Shown here piece after piece: positions 20,222 to 33,833 of a stretch of DNA of 64,000 bases; position 1 is the first letter of the stretch; every line of letters starts with the position of its first letter. The notes beneath the pieces were generated by a model. That model was not told where the DNA came from. It did no database searches and saw nothing but the letters and a program-made list of their open reading frames with translations. Origin of the DNA: an uncultured Photobacterium sp. (lineage in GTDB: Bacteria > Pseudomonadota > Gammaproteobacteria > Enterobacterales > Vibrionaceae); assembly GCF_947039875.1 (NCBI RefSeq), contig NZ_CAMRAN010000007.1, positions 43,207 to 107,206 of the forward strand, written 5' to 3'. Position numbers and translations under genes: made by a program.

Positions 20222-22156
20222 TTACGACGACTTACGTACGCGTAAGTACCATTCAGACAATAAGCGAACTTGTTTACGGGTATAGCCTTTCTCCATCATT
20301 CGAGCGACAAAATCGTCATGTTTTTTCTGCTCGTCTGTTGAGGTTTTCGCATTAAAGGAAATAACCGGTAACAGCTCCTCTGTATTAGAGAACATCTTTT
20401 TCTCAATAACAGTGCGTAGTTTTTCATAGCTAGTCCAATTTGGATTTTTACCTGCATTATTGGCTCGAGCACGAAGAACAAAATTAACAATTTCATTACG
20501 AAAATCTTTTGGATTACTGATACCTGCTGGTTTCTCAATTTTTTCGAGTTCATTATTGAGTGCAGAACGGTCAAATAATTGGCCAGTATCGGGATCACGA
20601 TACTCTTGATCTTGAATCCAAAAATCAGCATAACTGACATAACGGTCAAAGATGTTTTGGCCATATTCTGAATACGACTCCAGATAGGCGGTTTGAATTT
20701 CTTTGCCAATAAATTCAACATATTTAGGCGTTAAGAAGCCTTTGAGGTGCTCAAGATATTTTTCTGCAATATCTTGTGGGAATTGTTCACGCTCTATTTG
20801 TTGTTCAAGCACATAGAACAGGTGCACAGGGTTTGCAGCCACTTCAGCATGATCAAAGTTAAACACACGTGAAAGAATCTTAAAGGCGAAACGGGTTGAT
20901 AATCCATTCATGCCTTCGTCAACGCCCGCATAATCACGATACTCTTGGTATGATTTTGCTTTTGGATCGGTATCTTTAAGCGTTTCACCATCATAGACAC
21001 GCATTTTTGAATATACACTTGAGTTTTCAGGCTCTTTTAGACGTGATAGAACGGTGAAGCGCGCGAGAATTTCAAGGGTACTTGGTGAACATGGTGCTGA
21101 AGATAGCTCACTGTTTTGCAATAGTTTTTCGTAAATACGCATTTCTTCAGAAACCCGTAAACAATAAGGAACTTTAACGATATATACTCGATCGAGGAAG
21201 GCCTCGTTAGTCTTATTGTTACGGAATGTTTGCCACTCTGATTCGTTAGAGTGCGCTAAAATCATGCCATCAAAAGGTAATGCTGATAGTCCTTCTGTGC
21301 CGTTATAATTACCTTCTTGTGTGGCTGTTAATAATGGATGCAGCACTTTTAATGGTGCTTTAAACATCTCAACAAATTCCATTAAGCCTTGGTTTGCTTT
21401 ACATAAGGCGCCGGAATAGCTGTATGCATCTGGATCATCTTGAGAGAAATGTTCAAGTTGACGAATATCAACCTTACCGACTAATGATGAAATATCTTGG
21501 TTGTTTTCATCACCCGGTTCTGTTTTAGCAATACCGACTTGATCAAGAATCGAAGGGCGTACTTTTATCACTTTAAATTGAGTGATATCACCACCAAATT
21601 CATGTAGTCGTTTGGCTGCCCATGGCGACATAATGCTATTAAGGTAGCGGCCAGGAATACCATATTCATCTTTTAGTAATCCGCCATCTTCTTGTTTATC
21701 AAATAAACAGAAAGGATGATCGTTAACTGGGCTACGTTCACCATTAGCGGTAAGAATATAAATAGGCACTTTTTGCATTAAACTTTTAAGTTTTTCAGCT
21801 AATGATGATTTACCACCACCAACAGGGCCTAGTAAATACAGGATTTGTTTACGTTCTTCGAGTCCTTGGGCCGCATGTTTAAGGTAAGACACAATTTGTT
21901 CGATGGCTTCTTCCATGCCATAAAAATCTTTAAAGGTGTCATAACGTGATATTACGCGGTTGGAAAATAAACGGCTAAGATGTGGATCTTGTGCGGTGTC
22001 GATCATTTCTGGCTCGCCAATAGCCATTAGAAGACGCTCTGCTGCATTGACGTAAGAACTACGATCGTCTTTACAGATATCAAGGAATTCTTGTAATGAA
22101 AGCTCTTCGTCTTTAGCTTCTTCGTAGCGCTGACGATAGTGGTCAAAAATACTCAT
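20222..22156 (-). CDS. yeaG: PrkA family serine protein kinase (YeaG)
   Basis: YLLGPVGGGKSSLAEKLK; PrkA AAA layout; order prkA-yeaH-spoVR. Confidence 0.93.
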   Translation of the reverse strand: MSIFDHYRQRYEEAKDEELSLQEFLDICKDDRSSYVNAAERLLMAIGEPEMIDTAQDPHLSRLFSNRVISRYDTFKDFYGMEEAIEQIVSYLKHAAQGLEERKQILYLLGPVGGGKSSLAEKLKSLMQKVPIYILTANGERSPVNDHPFCLFDKQEDGGLLKDEYGIPGRYLNSIMSPWAAKRLHEFGGDITQFKVIKVRPSILDQVGIAKTEPGDENNQDISSLVGKVDIRQLEHFSQDDPDAYSYSGALCKANQGLMEFVEMFKAPLKVLHPLLTATQEGNYNGTEGLSALPFDGMILAHSNESEWQTFRNNKTNEAFLDRVYIVKVPYCLRVSEEMRIYEKLLQNSELSSAPCSPSTLEILARFTVLSRLKEPENSSVYSKMRVYDGETLKDTDPKAKSYQEYRDYAGVDEGMNGLSTRFAFKILSRVFNFDHAEVAANPVHLFYVLEQQIEREQFPQDIAEKYLEHLKGFLTPKYVEFIGKEIQTAYLESYSEYGQNIFDRYVSYADFWIQDQEYRDPDTGQLFDRSALNNELEKIEKPAGISNPKDFRNEIVNFVLRARANNAGKNPNWTSYEKLRTVIEKKMFSNTEELLPVISFNAKTSTDEQKKHDDFVARMMEKGYTRKQVRLLSEWYLRVRKSS

Positions 22157-22690
22157 AGTATGCCCCCGAATCGTTCTTATATTTAAGAGTAATTAATGAA
22201 AAACATAGTGTTTTTGCATTGCTTACTTATTTAAGCCTAGTCTGAACTTATCATTTTGTATTGCAGAATTACTGATTGGTGAATAAATTTTTTCACAGTT
22301 GATAGGATAAAATTGCTGATTAAATAACCTACACCAATCACTATCCTTTAGTTTAAAGGGGTTCGCAAGCTAAATGGCTGTAAAGTTATTGTATATCTGT
22401 TGTTTTTATGCTTTCGAATGATGAGTTTATCAGTTGGATGTAAATGCTGTGGCTTATATGCTTATAGGTTTTTATTACTGATTAAGCATTTAGTTATGAA
22501 GTAAATGTTTTGATTATGTATTAAAGGCAGTCTTATTGCGTTTTTTTGTCATAGTGTGATTTTTTCTCTGTCTTAACATTAAGATCGGATGATAAATTGT
22601 AAGAATATAAGGGCGCATACTTATTTTTTAACACAAAAGGAAAATGACTGATTTAATCTCAATATGGGTGGTCATGTTAGTGTTTAGAGT

Positions 22691-23086
22691 ATGGAGCGAG
22701 ATATTATGTCTATTTGTCGTGTTGATACGGTATCAATTCCTGTCACAGATCAAAATCAAGCACTGCAATTTTATCGTGATGTATTAGGATTTGAGTTAAT
22801 TAGGGATCATGTTGAAAACCAACAAACTCGATGGGTGCAATTGGTACCAAAAGGGGCAGAAACAACGATCAGTCTAGTGAAACCTTTTGCAGGAATGGAA
22901 GCTGGTGGGGTACAAGGTCTAGTGGTTCAAACCCATGATATTCAATTTACACATCAAGAGCTTAGTAGTAGAGGAGTGGCATTATCTGACATTATTACCA
23001 TGATGGAAGGACGATTTGCGACCTTTAATGATCCTGATGGTAATGGGTGGGTATTAATTGAATCTAATGGCACTATGTTGGCGTAA
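22691..23086 (+). CDS. VOC family (glyoxalase/bleomycin resistance-like) protein; likely start at 22706
   Basis: VDTVSIPVTDQNQALQFYRDVLGFELIRD ... NDPDGNGWVLIE. Confidence 0.85.
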   Translation: MERDIMSICRVDTVSIPVTDQNQALQFYRDVLGFELIRDHVENQQTRWVQLVPKGAETTISLVKPFAGMEAGGVQGLVVQTHDIQFTHQELSSRGVALSDIITMMEGRFATFNDPDGNGWVLIESNGTMLA

Positions 23087-23134
23087 TATCACTAGCAAGA
23101 TCATAATCTTGCTAGTGATGAAGAGTATTATGAA

Positions 23135-24010
23135 CTAGCGCTGGACAGCAATATGTGTTGATAATGTATGTGCTTGTCCTGGCTGTAGTTCAATAGTAGG
23201 AGTATGAATCGTTGATTCTACACACACCATGGTTTCAAAACTGTTATTTGCCATGTCACCCATGTTAATCGATAACTCTTGCCAAGGATTCCAAATAACT
23301 GCTGCATTATTACCTTGATTCGTTACTAAAATAGTACGTTGATTATCTTGGTCATTAATTGTAATTGTTGGTTGAGGCTGAGTATAAACACGATCTGTTT
23401 CTGTATTGAATGTTAATACATCACTACCTCGACACACTTTTCCCGCTTGGGTGCTATCTAAATAGTCATGACCCATACCTGTAATTGAAATGTCATTGAT
23501 ATTTGCGATATTGAAATAAGTGTGTAGCGCACCGCTAAATGACCAAGGCTGAGTGTCTGTATTGGTTGATGTTAAACTCACATTCAGTTCGGCGTTCATT
23601 TCAAATGTGATTTGGTTATGGAATTTATGTGGCCAAATTTCATGTGTTTGTTGATTATCTTCAAGGGTTAAAGAAACAATAACGCCGTTTTCATTTTCAC
23701 GGTGTTGTGATAATACCCATTCACTCGTACGAGCAAAACCATGTGAAGGTGCTGCGGCTTTACCAAACCATGGCCAACAAACCGGAATACCGCCTCGAAC
23801 TGCTTTGGTTAGATCAAATTCAGCATTATCACTTAACCAAATAACATCTTTTTCACCTACTGGTTTAAACCATAATAAATGACCGCCATGAAGAGAAATA
23901 CCCGCTTCTACCATTGGGTGAATAATGCGGATAATTTTTATACCTTGGTATTCGCATACAGTAACAGCATCAGATAATGCATTAATTGTCGAAAGTTGAC
24001 GTAAATCCAT
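23135..24010 (-). CDS. yeaD: D-hexose-6-phosphate mutarotase (YeaD)
   Basis: AVRGGIPVCWPWFG, HGFARTSEW, FSGALHTYFNI; next to gapA. Confidence 0.9.
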   Translation of the reverse strand: MDLRQLSTINALSDAVTVCEYQGIKIIRIIHPMVEAGISLHGGHLLWFKPVGEKDVIWLSDNAEFDLTKAVRGGIPVCWPWFGKAAAPSHGFARTSEWVLSQHRENENGVIVSLTLEDNQQTHEIWPHKFHNQITFEMNAELNVSLTSTNTDTQPWSFSGALHTYFNIANINDISITGMGHDYLDSTQAGKVCRGSDVLTFNTETDRVYTQPQPTITINDQDNQRTILVTNQGNNAAVIWNPWQELSINMGDMANNSFETMVCVESTIHTPTIELQPGQAHTLSTHIAVQR

Positions 24011-24271
24011 CTTCTTTTCCTTAATGTTGAGTGGCGAAAGCGCCCATTGCTTATGATTTGGCGGTATTCAGTGTAAAAACATAAACAATGAAAACTTATT
24101 TTTCGTTTTAAAATATCAAAGAATATTAAAATTTATTTGTTATTTTTGTAACGTATTTGATCTGAATATTTCATACGTTATAGATGATAAGTACATGGCT
24201 TATTTGGGGTAAGAAATAAAATGCTTTTAGCGCTATACTTGATCGGCTATTGGTGTTTTTTAGGTATAAAA

Positions 24272-24297
24272 AAGGCGACACCCTTAAGCGTCGCCTT
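24272..24297 (-). terminator. gapA terminator
   Basis: Minus strand AAGGCGACGCTTAAGGGTGTCGCCTTTTTT. Confidence 0.8.
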
Positions 24298-24337
24298 CTA
24301 CTATCTGCTTTCAAAGAAAGTCAGCTAATTGCTTACA

Positions 24338-25351
<1,014 letters not shown>

Positions 25352-25669
25352 TTAATTTCTAATGAAATATAACTGGTAGTAAAATTACAGAAACCTTTGT
25401 AAAGCTGCAAGCAAAAAAAACGTTTAAATTGCTTGAGGTCAAAAAAAAGTTCGGATATTTTTACATTTTCACTACAACGACGGTAATTTGTACAAATATT
25501 GTTTAAATTAACATCGCAATAATTGTTAACTTTTAATCATATTTACAAAAATCAAAAACTGTTTTCGAGTCTATGTGACTTTTTGCACAAGAAGTATGTG
25601 GTACAGTGCACCTAAATTGCAAATATATTTATTCTGTTTACTTAAAACATAAAGGAAAGGCAGCGAAGA

Positions 25670-26059
25670 ATGAATAAAAAAGATAATGCATATTGGCGTG
25701 ATAAGTTATCTGCTGACGCTTATCAAGTATGTCGAGAGCAAGCTACTGAAGCACCATTTAGTGGTACCTTGCTACATAACCGTGAAACGGGTATTTATTC
25801 CTGTACCTGTTGTGGTTTACCTTTATTTTCTTCTATTAATAAATATGATTCAGGTTGTGGTTGGCCAAGTTTTGATGCTCCTATTGCCAAAGACTGTATC
25901 AGTTATTTAAATGATGACAGTCATGGCATGGTACGAACAGAGATTCGTTGTTCGCAATGTGACAGCCATTTAGGGCATATTTTCCCTGATGGACCTGCAT
26001 CTACGGGTGAACGATTTTGTGTTAATTCAATCTCATTGCTTTTTTCTGCGGGTAATTAA
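25670..26059 (+). CDS. msrB: Peptide-methionine (R)-S-oxide reductase MsrB
   Basis: [43 protein letters not shown]. Confidence 0.95.
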   Translation: MNKKDNAYWRDKLSADAYQVCREQATEAPFSGTLLHNRETGIYSCTCCGLPLFSSINKYDSGCGWPSFDAPIAKDCISYLNDDSHGMVRTEIRCSQCDSHLGHIFPDGPASTGERFCVNSISLLFSAGN

Positions 26060-26126
26060 CCGTTTATTATGTATCTGTATCCGTTTAAGACAAACAGTGC
26101 TGATATTATTATTTAATAAAGCGCTG

Positions 26127-26987
26127 TTATGACTGTTGATGTATTATGCTAGTACGACGGTATTGGCCGTTATTCAATGTTGCAATGATGTTGAGTGCTA
26201 CGCGATCTAATTTTTTTTGCTCGTCTTCGGGCGGCTTAAATAGATTATGACGGGTTATTTTTTGTAGCGTATTATTAGGTTGATAATGAGCGGCAATATT
26301 TGTCCATACATAAGCCGCTGCCATGTTATGTTGCTGATAATATAAGGTTGAAAGAGAACGTAATATACTGATATTAATGTTATCTTTTGCTTTGTAAAGG
26401 CTGAGGCTATGGTGTAATAAATCTAAAGATTTATGTTTATCTTTATTAACATAATAGCGAGCCAGTGCTAATTGTAATTCAGGGTGTTCAAGTTTTTTAT
26501 CACCTTCAAGTGCAATAAATTGTTGTTTGGCTATTTGGTCACCCTGACTCCAACGATAATAAATAATATGCGGATCTTGAGAGGATTGTAATTCTTTGGT
26601 GAGCCGTTCAATGCTTTCATAACTATGATATAACGCCTCTATTCGCTTTGTTTTACGTTGTTTTAATTCTGTTGGCTCAATGCGTGCGGCATACTCAAGG
26701 CAGTGTTGACATTCTTGGGTTGCTTTTAATTCTTTAAATTTGTGTTCATCTGAGGGGATTTGTAAGGTGTCATAACGTTGCCATATGAGGTTTGTTCGTT
26801 GGATACGACATTGACCATCATTAAGATTTATAGGTTGGCATAAGCTAGCGTTATCGTTGCATAAACTGTCTGTTGTACGGTAACGATCAAAGCACCCACT
26901 GAGTAAGAGTGATAATAAAATGATGGCTCTTACACTAGGTAGATTGTGCGATGATATCGTACATGAGAAGAATAAAATCAAGCTCAA
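26127..26987 (-). CDS. DUF2989 domain-containing putative lipoprotein
   Basis: LLSLLLSGCFDRY lipobox-like, conserved CQPINLNDGQCRIQRTNLIW. Confidence 0.7.
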   Translation of the reverse strand: MSLILFFSCTISSHNLPSVRAIILLSLLLSGCFDRYRTTDSLCNDNASLCQPINLNDGQCRIQRTNLIWQRYDTLQIPSDEHKFKELKATQECQHCLEYAARIEPTELKQRKTKRIEALYHSYESIERLTKELQSSQDPHIIYYRWSQGDQIAKQQFIALEGDKKLEHPELQLALARYYVNKDKHKSLDLLHHSLSLYKAKDNINISILRSLSTLYYQQHNMAAAYVWTNIAAHYQPNNTLQKITRHNLFKPPEDEQKKLDRVALNIIATLNNGQYRRTSIIHQQS

Positions 26988-27134
26988 AAGATAAACTCAT
27001 AAAAAAGAGATAATTAAATTTAGCAGTATTATTTTTTTTGTAAATGAAACTGTCACCTCAAAGTAATCTGACGTGATAGATATACAATGAATGAATATGT
27101 TTGTTGATATTGACCTAAAATTCGTCATGCAACT

Positions 27135-27479
27135 ATGATAAATAAGGATAAGAATATGGATGTTAAGCAACTCTTAGCGGCAATGACGCCTGATATTTAC
27201 CTGCGTATTTCAACCGCCGTTGAAACCGGAAAATGGTTGGACGGCTCAACACTAACACCGCAATTACGTGATAGTGCGATGCAAGCTGTAATGCTGTATC
27301 AGTCTCGACATAATATGGAGGCTGACCATATGACAGTTGCTGCGGGTGGCGAAATTAAATTTAAATCAAAAGCCGAATTTAAACGGGACTTTGCTGTTGA
27401 TGTCACTGCGATTGCCCGTGATACTGAAAATGCGACACATAAAAATGATATTGCTCGTTTTGATCATGACCAGCTGTAA
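27135..27479 (+). CDS. yeaC: YeaC family (DUF1315) protein
   Basis: PDIYLRISTAVETGKWLDGSTLTPQLRDSAMQAVMLYQ; position near msrB. Confidence 0.85.
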   Translation: MINKDKNMDVKQLLAAMTPDIYLRISTAVETGKWLDGSTLTPQLRDSAMQAVMLYQSRHNMEADHMTVAAGGEIKFKSKAEFKRDFAVDVTAIARDTENATHKNDIARFDHDQL

Positions 27480-27574
27480 TTATCATACTGATGAATACGA
27501 TAAGAATATCGTTCTCGTTCGATCAAATAATGGGCGATAACCGTTGAATTACTAATGGTTAATTTATTATGATC

Positions 27575-27601
27575 AAAAAAGAGCCATCGTGGCTCTTTTT
27601 T
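27575..27601. terminator. Bidirectional terminator
   Basis: AAAAAAGAGCCATCGTGGCTCTTTTTT. Confidence 0.85.
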
Positions 27602-27624
27602 GTCAGCGGTAATCAACAGATTGA

Positions 27625-28638
27625 TTAATGGGTTAATTCACCACGTAAATCTTGTTGCATCAGGCTGCGGATCGCTTCCGTGGTGAGATTCTGACTTAAT
27701 AAATAATGTAACTTAGCTAGTGCTGCCTCAGGGGTCATGTCATAGCCACTCAATACGCCCGCCTCAGCAAGCGCACAGCCTGTTGCGTAACCGCCCATGT
27801 TTACTTTTCCTGATAGACATTGGGTCAGGTTCATAACAATAACACCGCGATCTGTTGCCGCTTTTAATTGTTCCAATAATTCTTTATTTTGTGGTGCATT
27901 ACCAACACCAAATGTCAGTAGTATCATTGCATTGACGGGTTGACGTAATGTGTTACGGATCACTTCAGGAGAAATGCCCGGATACATTGTGATAACCCCA
28001 ATTGGTTGCGGTGTAATAGTATGGACTTGAAATGCGCCGTCAGGCTTTTTATCTATTTGGGCAATGTTATTAACAGTAATATTGATTCCCGCTTCTAATA
28101 GCGGTGGTAAGTTTGGCGAAATAAACGCACCAAAACCATCAGCATGTGCTTTAGTACTGCGATTACCACGGATCAATTGGTTATTGAAAAATACGGTGAC
28201 TTCATTGATTGGGTAATTAGCCGCAATATGAAGAGCATTTAACAAATTACTTTGACCATCAGAGCGTAATTCAACCAATGGAATTTGTGAACCAGTCACA
28301 ATCACAGGTTTGTCTAAATTTTCAAACATAAATGATAATGCTGAAGCAGTGTAAGCCATGGTATCAGTACCATGTAAAATCACAAAACCATCATATTTAT
28401 CATAATTAGCTTTTATATCATCTGCAATTCGCTGCCAATCCATGGGGGTCATATCTGATGAATCAATCAGTGGTTCATACTCATTGATAGTGAACTCTGG
28501 CATTTCTGAACGATGGAATTCTGGCATGCTTGCCAATTGTTGCTGCATAAAACCAGCAACAGGAACATAACCATGATCCGACTTTTGCATACCAATAGTA
28601 CCGCCAGTGTAAGCGATGTAAATGTGTTTTCTTTCCAT
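27625..28638 (-). CDS. ansA: Type I asparaginase; start trimmed to MERKHIYIAYTGGTIG
   Basis: YTGGTIGMQ, HGTDTMAYTASALSFM. Confidence 0.93.
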   Translation of the reverse strand: MERKHIYIAYTGGTIGMQKSDHGYVPVAGFMQQQLASMPEFHRSEMPEFTINEYEPLIDSSDMTPMDWQRIADDIKANYDKYDGFVILHGTDTMAYTASALSFMFENLDKPVIVTGSQIPLVELRSDGQSNLLNALHIAANYPINEVTVFFNNQLIRGNRSTKAHADGFGAFISPNLPPLLEAGINITVNNIAQIDKKPDGAFQVHTITPQPIGVITMYPGISPEVIRNTLRQPVNAMILLTFGVGNAPQNKELLEQLKAATDRGVIVMNLTQCLSGKVNMGGYATGCALAEAGVLSGYDMTPEAALAKLHYLLSQNLTTEAIRSLMQQDLRGELTH

Positions 28639-28830
28639 TTTTAAGCTCAGAATGAACGAATGAGTGCGCGTATTATACGCAAACTGCATGAAGATGCGAG
28701 GTTAGTTAGATTTGTAGCGTGATTGTATGAGTTAAAATGTGATCGTAGCGGAGTATGCTGATTTATTGCACAGTACCAGTGTAAATAACTGTTAACTAAT
28801 GGTGGGTTGTGGTGTGTGAAGGCATTAAAA

Positions 28831-28853
28831 AACCCGGCCAATATTGACCGGGC
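28831..28853 (-). terminator. sppA terminator
   Basis: Minus strand GCCCGGTCAATATTGGCCGGGTTTTTT. Confidence 0.8.
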
Positions 28854-28871
28854 TACTGACAATTGTTGTCT

Positions 28872-30719
28872 TTAATTAACCGTGCTGCAATTTAAGCAAA
28901 AAGCATAACGGCCATTAGGATCGTTAAAATTAGTGAGTGAAGTAAGATCTTTAGCAACTTTTGTCACTGGCGCTAACGTGGATGGCATATCGCCCAGCAC
29001 CATGGTTGCGATTTTAGCGGTTACTTCGCCAGACATTTCTTTAAAGAATTGTTGTACTGGTGAGAGTGGTTGTTGCATCCATACTAATTGATAATCTTTT
29101 ACTTTCGCTAATTCAACAGCAGCAGTAATGGCGGTATCGAAGTCACCTAATTTATCAACTAGACCACGTTGCTGCGCATCTTTACCTGTCCATACGCGGC
29201 CTTGAGCAATTTTATCTGCTTGAGCTAACGTCATATGGCGGTATTTACTGACTAAGCCAATAAAACGTTGGTAACCATTATCAACCCCAAGTTGGAATAC
29301 TTTTGCAACACCGTCAGGTAGCGCACGCGTAACACCCACACCAGAGAATGGTGTCGTACCAACCCCATCACTGTAAACGCCCAGTTTTTCTAAGCCTTTT
29401 TCAAAGGTGGTTAAGATTGCAAAGATACCAATAGAGCCGGTGATTGTTGTTGGTTGAGCAATGATCTCATCGGCACTGGAGGAGATCCAATAACCGCCAG
29501 AGGCTGCAACACTCGACATTGAGACTACAACTGGTTTGCCCGCTCTTTTGAGTGCATCAACGGCATTACGAATAACCTCTGAAGCGAAAGCGCTACCCCC
29601 TGGGCTATCAACCCGTAAGATTACTGATTTCACTTGTTTATCAAAGCGTGCTTGGTTTAATAGTGAGGCAATAGTGTCACCGCCAGCAGAACCTTGGCTA
29701 CTTTTACCATCAACAATGGCACCGTTTACGATAACAACGGCCACTTTATTTGGTGATGGTTGTTGATCATCAACCAGTAATGGTAGGTAATCGTAATAGC
29801 TAATCTGTTTAAAGCTATGTTTGTCGTTAGCACCAAAAGTATCGATTAAATATTGGGTCATTTGATCACGCGTGACGAGTGAATCAACTAAACCTATTTT
29901 TTTACTTAATTGAGAAAAGTCGCCATTAACAGATTTCAGTTGAGTAATAAACTCATCGATATTGGGCGTTAATGTTTGTGGTTTTATTTTGCGGTTCTTT
30001 GCGACATCGTCACTGAATGCGCCCCATAACTGGGTTAACCATACAGTATTAGCTTCTTTGGCTGCGGCTGACATGCCATCACGAATGTAGGGTTCAACAA
30101 ATGACTTATAGGTACCAACACGGAAAACATGGGTTGTTACGTCTAGCTTAGCCAGTAAACTCTTATAATACAGTGTGTAAGTGCCATAACCTGTTAGCAT
30201 CACCCCACCATCTGGCGATAAAAATACTTTATCTGCGTAACTGGCTAGGTAGTACTGGCTTTGGGTGTAATTGTCACCATAAGCATAAACAGGTTTGCCT
30301 GATGCTTTAAATTCTTCAATGGCTTTTGCGATATAACGCATTTTGGTTAAGCTGGTTTCAGACATGTCTTTAAGGTTAAGCACCAAACCTGTGATGTCTT
30401 TATCTGTTGCTGCTGCGCGAATCGCTTCAACAATATCAAATAATACATTTTGTTTTACATCAGGCTTACCTAACGCCTCACTCATTACACTATCAAGTGG
30501 ATTGTCATAATTACTTTGTTCAACAATTGGACCTGAGAGGTTGAGCACTAACGCTGAGGGTTCGGTAGTATCGGTGGTCTTATCTTCATCGGTTAATGCA
30601 AAAATTATCGCGCCAATAATTAGAACGAATAAAAGGTTGAGGACAAATTTGCGAGTAAAGTTAATCAACTTCCCGATAGCGAGGAAGAATTTTCCAATCC
30701 TTGAGAATATGGCTTTCAT
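28872..30719 (-). CDS. sppA: Signal peptide peptidase SppA, 67K type
   Basis: ILRVDSPGGSAFASEVIR, SVAASGGYWISSSADEI. Confidence 0.95.
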   Translation of the reverse strand: MKAIFSRIGKFFLAIGKLINFTRKFVLNLLFVLIIGAIIFALTDEDKTTDTTEPSALVLNLSGPIVEQSNYDNPLDSVMSEALGKPDVKQNVLFDIVEAIRAAATDKDITGLVLNLKDMSETSLTKMRYIAKAIEEFKASGKPVYAYGDNYTQSQYYLASYADKVFLSPDGGVMLTGYGTYTLYYKSLLAKLDVTTHVFRVGTYKSFVEPYIRDGMSAAAKEANTVWLTQLWGAFSDDVAKNRKIKPQTLTPNIDEFITQLKSVNGDFSQLSKKIGLVDSLVTRDQMTQYLIDTFGANDKHSFKQISYYDYLPLLVDDQQPSPNKVAVVIVNGAIVDGKSSQGSAGGDTIASLLNQARFDKQVKSVILRVDSPGGSAFASEVIRNAVDALKRAGKPVVVSMSSVAASGGYWISSSADEIIAQPTTITGSIGIFAILTTFEKGLEKLGVYSDGVGTTPFSGVGVTRALPDGVAKVFQLGVDNGYQRFIGLVSKYRHMTLAQADKIAQGRVWTGKDAQQRGLVDKLGDFDTAITAAVELAKVKDYQLVWMQQPLSPVQQFFKEMSGEVTAKIATMVLGDMPSTLAPVTKVAKDLTSLTNFNDPNGRYAFCLNCSTVN

Positions 30720-30905
30720 GAAAATTCCTGATAATGGTGATAGCGATATCGTAGCGTAGTCACTGCTGAATTACAGTGTTTTTACGGTGTAATTGTTATT
30801 AATAGTAAAATAAACGTACGTGATTGATTATAAATAGTGAGGCGCATCATGTAAATGTTGCTTTTTTGTTAATTTTGGTTGATATTGCGGTCTAAGCTCA
30901 AATAT

Positions 30906-30920
30906 ACTGGTCTGACCATG
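30906..30920 (+). promoter_or_regulatory. Putative FadR operator upstream of fadH
   Basis: ACTGGTCTGACCATG matches the remembered E. coli-type FadR consensus (A)(G/A)CTGGTCNGACCNGTT. Confidence 0.65.
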
Positions 30921-30928
30921 ATGATTAG

Positions 30929-32950
<2,022 letters not shown>

Positions 32951-32990
32951 TTATGATGACTTGTGTTCTGCGCTTTAACTGCCTTATTAT

Positions 32991-33575
32991 ATGAGAAACA
33001 ATAATTATTTTCATTTTGAGGTTGTTATGGACGCGCTATCATTGCTGCTTAATCGTCGCTCATTACCAAAATTAGTTGAGCCAGCACCTGCAGGTGATGT
33101 TCTTGAGAATATCTTTCGTGCAGGATTACGTGCTCCTGATCATGGTGGCTTAACACCGTGGCGCTTTATTGTTTCTCAAGGTGAAGGTTTAACCACGCTA
33201 GCAAATATTTTAGTTGCGGCAGCGAAAGCGGATGATCTTGATGATTTTGTGATTGAAAAAGCCTCAAAAGCCCCTTTTCGTGCACCGATGGTGATCACTG
33301 TTGTTAGTAAAGTAACCTCTGGCCATAAAGTCCCTGTTATAGAACAACATTTGTCTGCTGGTTGTGCAGCACAAGCTATGCAAATGGCGGCAGTAGCACA
33401 AGGATATTCTGGTTTTTGGCGTACAGGTTATTGGGCATATCATCCCGTGGTTCGTGAAGCATTAGGTGTTACGGGCGAAGACATGATTGTTGGCTTTTTA
33501 TACCTCGGTTCAATTGGTTGCCGTGAAGCGAAAGTCCATGAACGCGATCTTGCTCAATACGTTGAATATTTGTAA
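32991..33575 (+). CDS. ydjA: NAD(P)H nitroreductase YdjA-like; likely start at 33027
   Basis: MDALSLLLNRRSLPKLVEPAP, LRAPDHGGLTPWRFIV, GFWRTGYWA. Confidence 0.9.
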   Translation: MRNNNYFHFEVVMDALSLLLNRRSLPKLVEPAPAGDVLENIFRAGLRAPDHGGLTPWRFIVSQGEGLTTLANILVAAAKADDLDDFVIEKASKAPFRAPMVITVVSKVTSGHKVPVIEQHLSAGCAAQAMQMAAVAQGYSGFWRTGYWAYHPVVREALGVTGEDMIVGFLYLGSIGCREAKVHERDLAQYVEYL

Positions 33576-33649
33576 TTACTGATATACAACAGATGTAACA
33601 TTAACTCGCATTTAACTCTTCACTGATGTGACTGCAGGGTTAAAAATGG

Positions 33650-33700
33650 AAGGTGATAGCTATTTTTCGGTGTTAAACCGTGAATAGCATCACCTTTTTT
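33650..33700 (+). terminator. Long hairpin terminator between ydjA and selD
   Basis: AAGGTGATaGCTATT..CGGT gttaa ACCG..AATAGCATCACCTTTTTT. Confidence 0.75.
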
Positions 33701-33833
33701 ATTCCTTATTGATGACTATTACTGCCAATGTGGATTTTTTTTAATAGAAAATGGTCGCTTTTTAGTTGGAAAGATGACAGTTGTCGAGGGCAGGAGTAGA
33801 ATCGCTGGTTCTTTCTATATTTTGGAGCGTGTC

